From: Pseudorasbora parva | Lineage: Eukaryota > Chordata > Actinopteri > Cypriniformes > Gobionidae | Assembly (NCBI RefSeq): GCF_024679245.1 | Contig: NC_090186.1 | Span: 40,136,181 to 40,200,180, forward strand | Reading direction: 5' to 3' | Length of the DNA: 64,000 nucleotides | In this document: positions 1 to 10,290 of the stretch, one piece after another | How the letters are laid out: each line of letters opens with the position of its first letter | How positions within the stretch are numbered: position 1 is the first letter of the stretch | Made by a program: the position numbers and the translations under genes | Notes under the pieces: model-generated | Databases searched by the model: none | The model's input: only the letters and a program-made list of their open reading frames with translations | What the model was told of the DNA's origin: nothing

Positions 1-1790
1 AACGGTTATAAATAACTCCATAAATTAAACTGCTTTAAAAAACAAACAAGCAAACAAAATGTCCTACGGGATTTTTCCTAAGGGAGAAATTAGTCTTCTT
101 GAATTTTCCTTTTAAGGAAATGTAAAAGATGCTAACTATAGTCTCTCTAAGCAGCAACTTTTCTCATAAAATGTTATTAATAGAGATACTTCCTACAGAA
201 AGAACTGAATGTGTCTGTCCAGCTTCTGTTAGCAAATAAAGCGCATTTTAAATTATTCCACCTGCTTTATACACGTATGGGCCAAAGTCCAACCAATCTG
301 TCTATATTTATCCATGATGTAGATTATGTAAGAGTAGCAATTGTGCCTAAGTTTTTGCATTTGTTTGCATATTACAATAGCAAACAGCTGCACATGAAGA
401 AATCAATACAGAAGCTCCATTCCCATCTCCATGAAAACAAAGGACAGATAAGGAATTCAAATGTGTTTTGACAAAATGGCTAATGAATGAATGAATGAGG
501 CATTTATAAAGCATTTTCATATGTACTACTACTGTACAACTAAAGCGTTTTTACACTAGTGACGGGTCTCTCCTCAACAATCGCAGTGTGCAGCATCCAC
601 ATGGGTGATGCGACGGCAGCCACAGGAACACGGTGCAAGTGATAGGTGGAGAGAAGAGAGGGATAGAACTAATTCATGAAACACAGCTCCAAGTAGAACG
701 TCATGTGTTGTCAGGACATTTATTTATATGGAGATGATAAGGCGATGTGTACAAAAACCTACACTTTGAAACCCGTTTTAAAAAAGTGCTTCTCAACATA
801 AACCCAACCGTGATGCAAGCGTTGGGGATCAATTATATGCACGCCCCCAACATTTGCATCTGTCCAAACATGTTCATTGTCAGGCGGAACTGACGTCACA
901 GAGCCGAATCATTGAGACTGCAGGTAAAGACATTTTACCTAAAAAGCAAAATAGCAAAAACAGCTGCTCTCATGACACATATGTCATGTTTAGGCTGTGC
1001 AGGGGATGTGAGGATTTTTCATATGACAACAGTTATGGTTGAGCTTTATTATAATCGGATACCACAAAAAAATTGGTCGTTTGTTCGGCCCATTTCAAGC
1101 AAGCTTCGCTCAGCGTCTTAAACTGAAGAAAGGGGACACTGTATTCCTGCAAGCAGTAAGTAGTGATTTATCCACTTATTGACTAACGTTAGCTAATTTC
1201 TGATTAAATTGAAAGAGAGACCGCATTGTCTAAATGACACAAAATGCTAGTACAGTAACAATAGGAAACTCCAAGTACCATACAAAACTAAATAGTGTTG
1301 TATAGACAAAGGTTAATATTATTTTGTATGTTACAAAATGCAACCGTAGATACGCTGCTTAACGTCACCTTTTCCACCATATAAGTTAAAACGACAGTCA
1401 TTTGACAAGGCTATTCATTTTGTAAAAATATAAGCTGCATATTTACATTTTTGAGAACTGAAGTAGGCCTATGATGTTTTTGCATGCTTGTATTAAGAGT
1501 ACATCACAGTCACTGCGTAGCCTAAATTGTGACTAACGTTATATAAACATGCAATATCGTTGACAAAAAAATTACATGTCTAAAATGTAGGCTGAATACA
1601 TCGCAAATGGAGATTGCTGAAATGCAGCTTACTTGTTTATTGGTGTTTTCAGATCATCCGCGCATGAGAGAGAGAGCCGCTTCGCTGAACTGCTGTGAGC
1701 TGTGAGCTGATGAAATAAGCCAATCAGAGCAGAGCTCTACATTAATATTTATTACCCTTCCAAATAAGGCAAAAACAGGGAATTACACCC
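1..1790. other. Unannotated intergenic DNA
   Basis: AT-rich DNA with no reading frame that resembles a known protein. Short open frames here (at most 86 codons) show no family motif. No convincing transposon termini were recognised, although parts may be old repeat debris. Confidence 0.5.
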
Positions 1791-1792
1791 TA

Positions 1793-2550
1793 CACTGTCA
1801 GAAAAAAAGGTACAGTGCTGTCACTGGGGTGGTACCCTAAGGTACAAAAGTACATCTTTGTAACTTACTCACCCCTAAATGGTACATATCAGTACTTTAA
1901 GAGGGCAAAGTAGTACCTTAAAGGTACATAGTAGTACTTTAAAGGTACATATTAGTACCTTTTCGGTTTTGAACCTTAGGGTACCACCCATAGACTGTAA
2001 AAAAATATGGACGTAGTGTCCGTGACGTCACCCATAGGATTCTGATAAGCCGTTCTGAAGCTTAAAGTATGGCCGAGCTGGGCGTTGCCATCTTGTGAGC
2101 GAGTCAGCGCGTGTCACTCCCGGATAACAGAAAATGGGCAAAAAGGCGGGATGTGCGCGGAGCTGAGGTGACGCAATAACTATAGACGGCGGATAAATGG
2201 CTATCCACTTGTAACCACGCCCTTAATTATGTAGTACCTTAAGGCTTTATATAACATAAACGAATGAGTTATAAAAAAATTCACCCCCCTCAGAGTTGTC
2301 ATGAAGATCAACATTAGCCTTATAAGCCAAAACCACAATGTGTCCCAGGCTGTAAACATGTTTTTTTCTGCTTTAAAGTTGAGAATTTTAACATGGCGCT
2401 CAATGAGATTCTGCTCCCTTCTGGAGCCTTCTAGTGGCCAGTTGAGGAATTGCAGTTTACATTTTTTCCGTATTGGCTTCAAGAGAGATCGCGGGAGGTT
2501 GCCGCTTGGTACCACCCCAGTGACAGCAATGTACCTTTTTTTCTAAGTGT
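1793..2550. mobile_element. MITE with GGTAC-rich terminal inverted repeats
   Basis: The left end (from about 1793) and the reverse complement of the right end (to about 2550) share an inverted repeat of about 40 bases. It includes a run of seven A, GGTACA, then GCTGTCACTGGGGTGGTACC. The ends are flanked by TA on both sides, as expected for Tc1/mariner-type MITEs. Between 1850 and 1980 lie several short GGTACTTTAA/AGTACCTT-like direct and inverted repeats. No protein is encoded. It is interrupted by the element at 1990-2507. The TA target site is weak evidence on its own; the TIR is clear. Confidence 0.65.
1990..2507. mobile_element. Nested 518-bp non-autonomous element
   Basis: The sequence GGTACCACCC occurs immediately before (1980-1989) and again after (2508-2517) this segment. 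Removing the segment and one copy restores the outer MITE inverted repeat. The duplication is therefore the target site of an insertion; 8-10 bp is compatible with hAT-type integration (8 bp). The insert has no coding capacity and begins with an ACTGTAAAAAAATATGG-like end. Confidence 0.6.
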
Positions 2551-3054
2551 GTAAGTTCTGTGTAGGGACAATTTATAGGGTTGTAAATGGACCTGGAAAA
2601 CTGTATCTGGACAATTTTTGCCCTTAAATAAGCCACATACCCTCTATGTAGATATCAGAGAACAATTTAACATGTTGTTTCAAATCATTATAGGGCATCT
2701 TTAATATAATTACATATTTCCATATTCCTAAATAACTGGGAAAAAAGAGAAAAAAATATCACGGCAAATTTTGAATAGCCACCAATAGTAAAACAGGCTT
2801 TTTCCTCCAGATGGTGCAGTTACATTATCTACCAGCACAGGCTAGCTAGACAACCAGCCAAACTGACCAGTAGGAACAATTTGAGACAATCTTGAGACCC
2901 AAAGGCCAATCAGCAGAAATCCCTGGTAATCACATGACTAGATTAATCCTTTTTTATTGGTTCAGAGAAACACTCTCTCTGTGTAAACGTATTCAAAAAG
3001 GAAGAAAATACAGGTGTTCCATCATCTGCTCAGAACGCAGGAAGTCTTTCTGTG

Positions 3055-3076
3055 GTAAGATTACACACCCACAAAC

Positions 3077-3161
<85 letters not shown>

Positions 3162-3270
3162 CATTCATCAAATTCGTATTGCATGTAAAAAATAAAAATA
3201 AAAATGTAACGGATAAATAACAATTTCTGTTTACAATAGCAAAGAGGCCTAATCAAGTTTCTCCTTCTAG
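3055..3270 (+). other. Candidate 5'-UTR intron of TAAR gene 1
   Basis: A good donor (TGTG|GTAAGA at 3055) and a good acceptor (pyrimidine tract then TTCTAG, ending 3270) bracket 216 bases upstream of the receptor ATG. Three other TAAR genes in the window have an analogous leader intron of about 120-240 bases, which supports this one by analogy. The inferred intron contains the (CA)n tract. No obvious TATA box was found upstream of the donor. Inference, not shown by transcript data. Confidence 0.4.
3079..3159. repeat. (CA)n microsatellite
   Basis: About 40 uninterrupted CA dinucleotides. It lies within the candidate leader intron of TAAR gene 1. Reading frames through it are low-complexity artefacts. 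Confidence 0.97.
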
Positions 3271-3289
3271 GTGTTAAAGGGCCTGTACA

Positions 3290-4264
3290 ATGACTCAACT
3301 GTGGACAGCAGAGTCTTTCGGCCTCTGTTTTGAATCCCTGAACGACTCATGTGTAAAGACTGTCTATTCTCCTGTCATTCGTGTTCCTTTCTACCTCCTC
3401 TTTGCTATAACAATTATTGTGATTGTGTTCGGCAACCTGTGGGTCATCTGCACCATCTCATGTTTCCCGCAGCTCCACACACCCACCAACTATCTGATCG
3501 TCTCAATGGCCGCAGCCGACCTGCTCCTGGGCAGCTTTGTCATGCCCCCCAGTATGGTGCGCTCATTGGAGACGTGCTGGTACTTTGGAGACTTCTTTTG
3601 CAAGTTTCACTCCGGCACTGATTTTACACTGTGTAATGCATCTGTTTTACACCTCACTTTCATTTCAATTGATCGCTATTATGCAATTTGTCAACCACTG
3701 CAATATCACAGCAGAATTACCACACGTGTGAGTGTAGCCATGATCCTGGTCAGCTGGTGTTTCTCTGCCTTTTTTGGCTTTGGCATCATATTCTCAGAGC
3801 TAAAGATTGAAGTAAAAAGAACAGAGGAGCTGCATGTTGCCTGCAAGGGAGGGTGTTTAGCACTGCATGGAAGAGAAATCGGAGCAACATATTCAATTGT
3901 GTTTTACTTCCTCCCCATGTTTATAATTGTCAGTATTTACAGCAGGATTTTTGTTATAGCACAGAAACATGTTCGTGTTATTAATAACTGCTCTTCAACA
4001 TCATCAGTTAGTAAAAAGGATCTGAAAGCCACTAAGACACTTGCTATTGTCATTGGAGTTTTTATGTCTTGCTGGACACCTTATTTCATGTGTAACATCA
4101 TAGATCCTGTTGTTAACCACACAATACCAACACTATTATATGAGGTCCTGATGTGGGTGGCTTATTTGAATGCGGTATTTAACCCTTTGATTTATGCTTT
4201 CTTTTACAGCTGGTTCAGAGAAAAATCCAAACTTTTATACAAAAAACTATATAAATTATGCTAA
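3290..4264 (+). CDS. Trace amine-associated receptor (TAAR gene 1)
   Basis: Intact 324-residue class A G protein-coupled receptor of the TAAR family, inferred to be an amine-sensing olfactory receptor of the plasma membrane. Seven hydrophobic segments are present. Landmarks: N-glycosylation sequon NDS at 18-20, N49 in TM1 (1.50), D77 in TM2 (2.50), C104 at the start of TM3, the amine-binding Asp D111 (3.32), DRY 128-130, W156 in TM4, CWTP 261-264 in TM6 and NPLIY 298-302 in TM7 leading into FFYSWF. The TAAR TM7 signature NSxxNPxxYxxxYxWF is matched except for Ala in place of Ser at the second position (NAVFNP). TM5 has no obvious second acidic residue of the diamine-sensing type. The start is well set: an in-frame TAA lies four codons upstream (3275-3277). 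Single coding exon. It is clearly more divergent from the three minus-strand TAARs than they are from one another, and lies head-to-head with them. Exact TAAR subfamily number not assigned. Confidence 0.95.
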   Translation: MTQLWTAESFGLCFESLNDSCVKTVYSPVIRVPFYLLFAITIIVIVFGNLWVICTISCFPQLHTPTNYLIVSMAAADLLLGSFVMPPSMVRSLETCWYFGDFFCKFHSGTDFTLCNASVLHLTFISIDRYYAICQPLQYHSRITTRVSVAMILVSWCFSAFFGFGIIFSELKIEVKRTEELHVACKGGCLALHGREIGATYSIVFYFLPMFIIVSIYSRIFVIAQKHVRVINNCSSTSSVSKKDLKATKTLAIVIGVFMSCWTPYFMCNIIDPVVNHTIPTLLYEVLMWVAYLNAVFNPLIYAFFYSWFREKSKLLYKKLYKLC

Positions 4265-4887
4265 AGAGCCTTTTATGAAATTTAGAAGCATGTCGTTAAA
4301 TTTTTTAAATTCTAAATGTTTAATGCTTCTTTCATTAACCTGTCCTTTTCATTGCATGTGAACATAAAACATATGAATATATAACAATTTTGATAATTAC
4401 TTTTCTGTTTTTATTGCTGCAAACATCCTACTGCCTTTCTTTATTAATGTTTTTTTTGTTGAATAATCTATGAAATGTAATGCTTCTTTAGCATCAAATC
4501 TGATTAAATATGTTAAAATAATGCAATACATAAAATTTCATTCCAAAAAAATCCACTGAGGCCTTTTGACTGATATAGCCTACAATCTTGTCCTTTTGTT
4601 CTTTATCACATGTTAGTTATAAACCCATCTGTGGTATTTGACACTTTCATTTTCATTGAGAGCACAGAATACTAAATCTCAGTAAAAAAAGATTAAAATT
4701 TAAATCCTCTCAAATCCTGAATCATATACCAGCCAGGGCTATCACTGTGTGTAAATGAACTCAGTACATAAAATGCTGATTATTTAAATCCCCCTTTATA
4801 CAATGATTTTATTTAATAAAACTCATCTTTGATCATTAAAATGACATATTTAACATTTTGTGAAAATAATTTCTTCATGCCTTAAAA
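4265..4887. other. 3' flank of TAAR gene 1
   Basis: AT-rich, no coding potential. An AATAAA hexamer at 4815-4820 is a possible but distant polyadenylation signal; nothing else recognised. Confidence 0.35.
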
Positions 4888-5443
4888 TACACTATATTGG
4901 CAAAATAATAAGGGCCCCTCCAAATCATTGAATTCAGGTGTTCCAATCACTTCAATGGCCAAACATGTATTAAATCAAGCACGTAGGCATGCAGACGCTT
5001 CTACAAACATTTGTGAAAGAATGGGTCGCTCTCAGGAGCTCAGTGAACTCAAGTTTGGTACCGTGATAGGTTGCCACCTATGCAATAAGACCATTCATGA
5101 AATTTCCTCAGTACTAAATATTCGAAGCTCAACTGTTAGGGCTATTATAACAAAGTGGAAGCAATTGGGAAGAACAGCAATTCAGATGTAGTGGTGTGTA
5201 AAGCACGTCGCCACTGGACTTTAGAATCTTCCCAGAATCTCTGAAGTGACCAATCACGCTTCTCTGTCTGGCAATCCGATAGACAAGTCTGGGTTTGTCG
5301 CTTGCCAGGAGAACTGTACTTGCCAGACTGCATTCTGCCAAGTGTAAAGTTTGGTGGAGGGGTGATTATGTGGTGGGGTTGTTTTTTAGGGTTTGGCTTT
5401 GGCCCTTTAGTTCCAGTGAAAGGAACTCTTAAAGGAAATGTAT
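4888..5443 (+). mobile_element. Degenerate Tc1/mariner element, transposase relic
   Basis: Starts with TA followed by CACTATATTGGCAAAA, a typical fish Tc1-like terminal repeat. An open frame at 4928-5191 encodes the transposase N-terminal helix-turn-helix region (GRSQELSE... then VIGCHLCNK, and STVRAIITKWKQLG). After an internal deletion the sequence resumes at about 5225 in another frame with the catalytic-domain segment SDQSRF (normally SDES/SDET-like, containing the first catalytic Asp), then PGELYLPDC and KFGGGVIMWWG. Frames are broken, so it is inactive. It is interrupted at 5444 by another element; a 3' terminal repeat was not identified beyond 6801. Confidence 0.8.
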
Positions 5444-6798
5444 AGCCCCGTTTCCACCAAAATTACCCGGAACAATTTGTACCAGGAACTTTTTTACAGG
5501 AACTTTTCTCCCCCCCAGACCTGCAGCTGTCTGCGTTTCGATCGCGATAAAGTTCCGAGAAGATTAGGCAAATTAGTTCGGTGATGTAGGACTGCACGCG
5601 ACTGTTCCTCCAAGCCAGTGACGGACAAGGGCTGTCACTTTTCGATATGCATTCGAAGATGACGTGAAATATCCGTAATTGAACTATAAATAAACTATCC
5701 GGTTTTTAAAGTGCCATGTAGCGCAATTTTTTTTTTTACTGCCGGTGCGTTTACATGGAGCACTGTAATCAGTTTAAAAGTCCAATCTGAAGGAAAATGC
5801 TCCATATAAACACCTGATCAATCGTAATAAAAATGCCCAAACTGAATGAAATTGTAATCCTTTTGAGATGGGTGGATAAACCTTTTCATGAATCGATCAA
5901 ACGAAACATTTCACCATGTAAATGACCTGACCGGATTACTTTTGAGTGTGCGTCCTTATGTGATGTTACACAGCGCGCGCCTTCACCACTGAAGAGCACA
6001 CGTCGCGCTCATGCACCAAGCATGACAAGAGAGGAAATTACATTTTTCTGAGGGATAAACTTTTTATTTCATAAGACGTTCTGAAGATGTTGACATAATG
6101 ACACTGTCCCTACGCCATGTAAGCAAGCAATCATTAACTACTTCAACTGCGCCTGACATTAGAATTGATTTTTTCTGAGATGAGCAATAATTTTGTCACA
6201 TAAGCAGTTTGTCTGCCACATCAAAAATGTCAACGCTGTTTTCTCCAGCAGCTATGTGTTAACTGAAGCCATAGCAACTCTTAGCGGCCACCAGGACTAA
6301 TACAGTATTATATTATAAGCTATTTATTTGTTTAAATAATCATCTGAGAAAAAAAAATAATCTTCTGTCAGGCGCAGTTAAAGTAAAAACTGCCTGTGGC
6401 AATATACGCTGTGTCATTACTCCAACATTATCTTCATAACTTACGAAATAAAAAGTTAACCCCTCAGAAAAATTAACTTTCCTCTCTTGTCAACATGAGC
6501 GCGGCGTATAAGACTGATTATTACTGAACGTAGACCGAACCTCGCAAAAGACTTTTAAAAATGCCGAGTTGAAATAAAATGCTGCGTCAGCTCAACCAAT
6601 CAGCACGTTCAGCGCCCAAGTCCTGCCCTCGAAAGTTCCTGAACTTTGAAAAAGTACTACCTCGCGAGCAGGGCCGTTTGGAGGGGGAAATATTTACCCG
6701 GAACTTCATTTAGACCCTGGTTCCTGCGGTCTAAACACACGAAGTACCACCCAAAGTTCCTGGTTCCTGGGTAAAGTTCCTGTGGTGGAAACGGGGCT
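5444..6798. mobile_element. 1355-bp non-autonomous TIR element, Harbinger-like
   Basis: The ends form an inverted repeat: AGCCCCGTTTCCACC at 5444 and its complement GGTGGAAACGGGGCT ending at 6798. Both are flanked by TAT (5441-5443 and 6799-6801), a 3-bp target duplication typical of PIF/Harbinger elements. Subterminal GGAAC/GTTCC motifs occur at both ends. Internally, arms at about 6020-6110 and 6405-6500 are also inverted repeats of each other, so much of the element can fold back. No transposase frame. It inserted into the Tc1-like relic. Confidence 0.75.
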
Positions 6799-6801
6799 TA
6801 T

Positions 6802-7233
6802 GTGTGATTGTGGCTAAAACTGGTACTGCAATCACTTTTAAATTACTGTAGAGGTATATCTCCCCCTACCCTCTGATTTGAGGTTGCAGATTGCCTGCAG
6901 GATCAGCAGGAACGTTTGTAGCTGCAGCTGTGGTACTAAGGCAGATCTGGCAACCCGGATGCCAACTCACTACTGACTTCGTGATCGGTAGATAGGTGGA
7001 GGGCGGAGCTTCAGGCCAAAACACAACATGTCAACATTAACATCAGTTGAGGGCTGCAACAACAACTTTTAGATGACAATATCCTGGCCGGACTACTGTT
7101 GTCAGTGATATAAGTATTTGAAATTAAAATGATTTCTTTATGTAGTGACATATCAGGGAAATTTTATGATTAACTGAAAAAAGATAAAGACTACAATCAA
7201 GGTATTTCAGGGAATTTAGAAACAATGTCTGAT
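6802..7233. other. Unannotated DNA between transposon and TAAR block
   Basis: No recognisable gene. Possibly includes the remaining 3' part of the Tc1-like element, but this was not confirmed. From about 7160 it begins to match the sequence at about 45,415. Confidence 0.3.
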
Positions 7234-7246
7234 ATATAGAAAAACT

Positions 7247-7581
7247 CTTCAATGCAAAGGAATGCAAGAAGTACTGCACAGGGTGTAAAGTCTCGGTGCT
7301 CTTTGGTTATGTGGGAAAATTACGTCTAAAAGCAAAAGTAGTCCAAGGCACTCGATGGGTGTATTGAGAAAGTTAAAAAGCCTTTATTTGTTCATGGCTT
7401 AAGCAATTAAAAATTGGTGACAGATACACCTATGCGTTGCGGCTTTACATGCCTTCGTCAGGGTCAAGGTCTGACGAAGGCATGTAAAGACGCAATGCGT
7501 AGGTGTATCTGTCACCAATTTTTAAATAAAGGCTTTTTAACTTTCTCAATACACCCATCGAGTGCCTTGGACTACTTTTGC
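7247..7581. mobile_element. Fold-back insertion with 13-bp target duplication
   Basis: The perfect direct repeat ATATAGAAAAACT lies at 7234-7246 and 7582-7594, flanking 335 bases. Most of the insert is a long hairpin: the arm starting GCAAAAGTAGTCCAAGGCAC at 7332 is complementary to the arm ending at 7581, meeting at CTTCGTCAGGGTC/CTGACGAAGG near 7455-7475. The paralogous block at about 45,475 lacks the insert, giving a natural empty site. A 13-bp duplication suits LINE-machinery insertion better than a cut-and-paste transposase, although the palindrome is MITE-like. Confidence 0.8.
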
Positions 7582-8224
7582 ATATAGAAAAACTTTCTTT
7601 GGAATGGACTTAGTGCTATGTAACTTTCCAGACCCTTTTCTTTTTCGTTTTCAAACAGCAACATTACACTCTAAAGAAAGGTGAATAGGAGATAATAGGG
7701 CCTTTAAGACTGAGCTTGTAAGTGTAGTATACACACACTGTATACACACACACACTGGCTAAAAATGACACGAATGACAAGAACGAACTCGCTTAAGGCT
7801 TTTTATTAAAACATGAGTTTGCTTATGTATATTCATTTCAGTTTGTGTGACTGTGAGGGATTGGATTAAGCACTAGGTCTCTGGTTTTTATCTGTCTTTA
7901 TGTTTTTGTGTTAGATTCCAGGTAGTGTCTAAAATACTGTTAAACAAAATACATTTGAGAAAAAAAACTATGTATAAGATATTAAGACTTCTTAGAGAAT
8001 TAATTGAAAATAAGTGTGTTTTGTCTTGTTTCAGTGGTATTTTTTCATTTCCATGTGAAATGATTCCATCTCAAAAACAAGTCTAAAAATCTTCAAAGTG
8101 TAGTTTCTTCATAAAGCTTTTTTTACTGAATAAAAATTCAAACAACACCCATTTTGAACTCAGTTTTTTTGCTGTGTTGGTGAGTTATGAATCAGGGGGT
8201 GATCAGGGAACATGGTAGATGGAC

Positions 8225-8230
8225 TTTATT
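8225..8230 (-). terminator. Candidate poly(A) signal of TAAR gene 2
   Basis: AATAAA on the minus strand about 140 bases after the stop codon. It lies in a GGACTTTATTTCTG context that is conserved at the matching place downstream of TAAR gene 3. Confidence 0.4.
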
Positions 8231-8370
8231 TCTGTATTGTTGAGGCAAAGTTCTGAGGCTCATCAGGTATCAAAATACAGCAATTTGACAGCTAAGACAC
8301 TTGATGAACAAATACATAATGTCATGTTGTTTCATTAGGTTCCAATAAACACAGTTGGCTTGGATTTTAT

Positions 8371-9381
8371 TTACAATAAAATTGTTCTTGAAGAATTGCT
8401 CTGAAATATTTTTCCAGACAAAATGACTCTGAATGCATGTCTGAACCAGCTGTAAAAGAAAGCGTAGACTATAGGATTACATGTGGAATTATAGTAGCCG
8501 ACCCACAGGAACAAATCAAACAGCAGTGGAGGTACAGAATACCCAATAAAGGGGTCGATAAGATTACAAAGAAAAAAAGGTGTCCAGAAAGTCAGGAACG
8601 CCCCCATGACGATGGCTAAAGTCTTTGTGGCTTTTCCTTCTTTTTTTAATTCAGAATTAATGCTCTGAATGGCCTGCACCTGCCTTTTAGCCACATGTAA
8701 GATTTTCAGATATATGCAGAGCATGACAAAAGCGGGACCGTAAAAGCAGGCCAATGACATTACAGTAGCTGCCTCTCTGCTCTGAAACACCATGCATCTT
8801 CCATCACAGTCAAAGTTCTCATAGTAAAAATCTTCAATGCCTAGAATATTAAGCTCGATAAAGATCATGCCAAACCCCAGAGCAGCTGAAACAGTCCAGC
8901 AGATAATAATCATAACTAGTGTGGCCAGTGATGTCATTTTACTGTGATATTGAAAGGGGTGACATATGGCATAATATCTGTCTAAAGAAATGATACAGAG
9001 GTTTAAAATTGATGCGGTGCACAAAGTCACATCAAGACTGCTGTGTATTTTACAGAACAAATCTCCCAGATACCAGCATGTCTCGATGGAGCGCAGCATG
9101 CTGGGAGGCATCACAACTCCTCCGACAAGCAGATCGGCCACGGCCAGCGACAGGATGAGGTAGTTTGTTGGTGTGTGAAGCTGCTTGAAATGAATGACCG
9201 TTATGATCACCAACATGTTTCCTATGATTGTGACAATCGAAGAGACGCTAAAAAGGATGAAGAGTAATATTCGATTTTCCAAAGGATAGACGAACTTCTG
9301 ACAAGATGTGTTACTAAACTCATAACAAAGAAAAGGCTTTTCCAGGATTCCATTTTGGCTGATGTTGATTCTCACATCCAT
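8371..9381 (-). CDS. Trace amine-associated receptor (TAAR gene 2)
   Basis: Intact 336-residue seven-transmembrane amine receptor. Landmarks: sequons NIS 6-8 and NTS 24-26 in the N-terminus, N55 (1.50), D83 (2.50), C110, the amine-contacting D117 (3.32), DRY 134-136, W162, a Cys-rich extracellular loop 2 (C192 and C196), FWTPFF 265-270 in TM6 and NSTCNPIVY 298-306 followed by AFFYSWF, which matches the TAAR TM7 signature completely. A TAA immediately precedes the ATG in frame, so the start is secure. Coding sequence is uninterrupted; a leader exon is inferred upstream. It differs from TAAR gene 3 at about 19 residues and from TAAR gene 4 at about 29. Family knowledge predicts ciliary membrane expression in olfactory sensory neurons with Gs/olf coupling. 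It resembles class I teleost TAARs (TAAR1/10/12 group); number not assigned. Confidence 0.96.
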   Translation of the reverse strand: MDVRINISQNGILEKPFLCYEFSNTSCQKFVYPLENRILLFILFSVSSIVTIIGNMLVIITVIHFKQLHTPTNYLILSLAVADLLVGGVVMPPSMLRSIETCWYLGDLFCKIHSSLDVTLCTASILNLCIISLDRYYAICHPFQYHSKMTSLATLVMIIICWTVSAALGFGMIFIELNILGIEDFYYENFDCDGRCMVFQSREAATVMSLACFYGPAFVMLCIYLKILHVAKRQVQAIQSINSELKKEGKATKTLAIVMGAFLTFWTPFFLCNLIDPFIGYSVPPLLFDLFLWVGYYNSTCNPIVYAFFYSWFRHAFRVILSGKIFQSNSSRTILL

Positions 9382-9404
9382 TTACACAATTCACTGGAGG
9401 TTCT

Positions 9405-9617
9405 CTGTTTGAAACAAAGGAGTGAAGTCAATTAAAAATCTTTAAAAATGCCGCTACGCTCATGCATCTTTATGAATGAAATACATGTTGATTTTAAATG
9501 CAATATTTAAATATATAGGAGAATAAATCTTCACTGAAATCTTTTGAATAATACTCTCTCTAATCATGTTCATCTACATGGAAATTTCTGTTTCAATGTT
9601 TTCATCCATGTTCTTAC
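9405..9617 (-). other. Inferred 5'-UTR intron of TAAR gene 2
   Basis: On the minus strand a consensus donor AAG|GTAAGAAC (GT at 9617-9616) and an acceptor after a pyrimidine-rich stretch (TTTCAAACAG, AG at 9406-9405) define a 213-base intron, 23 bases upstream of the ATG. The same donor and acceptor sequences recur at TAAR genes 3 and 4, which makes chance unlikely. Confidence 0.65.
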
Positions 9618-9656
9618 CTTTCGTTCTATGATGAACCAAAAATATAGAGAGCGTAC

Positions 9657-9663
9657 ATTTATA
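9657..9663 (-). promoter_or_regulatory. TATA box of TAAR gene 2
   Basis: TATAAAT on the minus strand, about 40 bases upstream of the leader donor. The surrounding region (AGAGCGTACATTTATACTG in plus orientation, CACAAGAGTTTCAGAACAGCC, then GTTTCCAAGGTA at about 9720) is conserved at the same distance at TAAR gene 3 and, in part, at TAAR gene 4. The leader exon would be only about 15 bases long, from roughly 9632 to 9618. Confidence 0.6.
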
Positions 9664-10013
9664 CTGTAACACAAGAGTTTCAGAACAGCCTACCTCCTGT
9701 TGAATCACACAACATTTGAGTTTCCAAGGTAACAATCTTCCCAAATGTCTACAACAAATCAGCAGAAAGTGCAACAAGGCCCTGTCATCTTAAGAATGGC
9801 TGAATTTGGAAATACATAAGACTATAGGGACAAATAATGATTTAACAACTAACGATTTAAAGGCTAATATTTAGTGTTCTCTGACAGGTAGCAATGAATT
9901 TGATGAGGCTGGACATTTCAAAACAAAAGTGTCAACAACATCATTTCCTAGATCTTATTTATGTGATGGGTTGAAGATGTTTGATAAATCTTGTCATTAA
10001 ATGATTAATGTTA

Positions 10014-10290
10014 AAGGTTTAGTTTACCGAAAAATGAAAACTTTGTCATTAACCTCATGTCGTTCGAAACCCATAAGACCTTTGCTCATCTTCGGAACAC
10101 AAATGAAGATATTTTTGTTGAACTCCGATGACTCAGAAAGGCCTCTATTTGCAACAAGGAGATTTCCTCTCTCAAGACCCATAAAAGGTACTAAAGACGT
10201 CTTTACAAAGTCCATCTCACTACATGGTTTTACAATAATTTTATGAAGAGACGAAAATAGTTTTTGTGCACAAAAAAACTAAATAACGAC
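10014..10290. mobile_element. Single arm of a palindromic MITE family
   Basis: GGTTTAGTTTACCGAAAAATG, CATGTCGTTCGAAACCCATAAGACC and ATCTTCGGAACACAAATGAAGATATTTTTG-like motifs match the left arm of the 786-bp palindromic element at 60,019-60,804. Only one arm is recognisable. No coding capacity. Confidence 0.6.

Larger units (their letters stand above)
7160..9930. repeat. Segmental duplication, copy A (contains TAAR gene 2)
   Basis: The flanks, promoter and coding exon of TAAR gene 2 match, in the same order and orientation, the block at about 45,415-47,635 around TAAR gene 3. Examples: GACTACAATCAAGG at about 7190 and 45,433; a conserved run AACAGCAACAT(C/T)ACACTCTAAAGAAAG; the promoter; and, beyond it, a shared tract ending ATTTCAAAACAAAA near 9925 and 47,630. 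Copy A differs by the fold-back insertion at 7247-7581 and by about 95 extra bases in the leader intron. Confidence 0.85.

Noticed and set aside
211..471. 86-codon plus-strand frame near the window start
   Set aside because: No similarity recognised and length expected by chance.
2892..3298. Open frames of 98-101 codons on both strands across the CA tract
   Set aside because: They are Thr-His or Val-Cys runs created by the (CA)n microsatellite.
8437..9267. Plus-strand frames inside TAAR genes 2-4 that recur in all three copies
   Set aside because: They recur only because the receptor DNA is duplicated; they lie antisense to a clear receptor gene and have no family motif.
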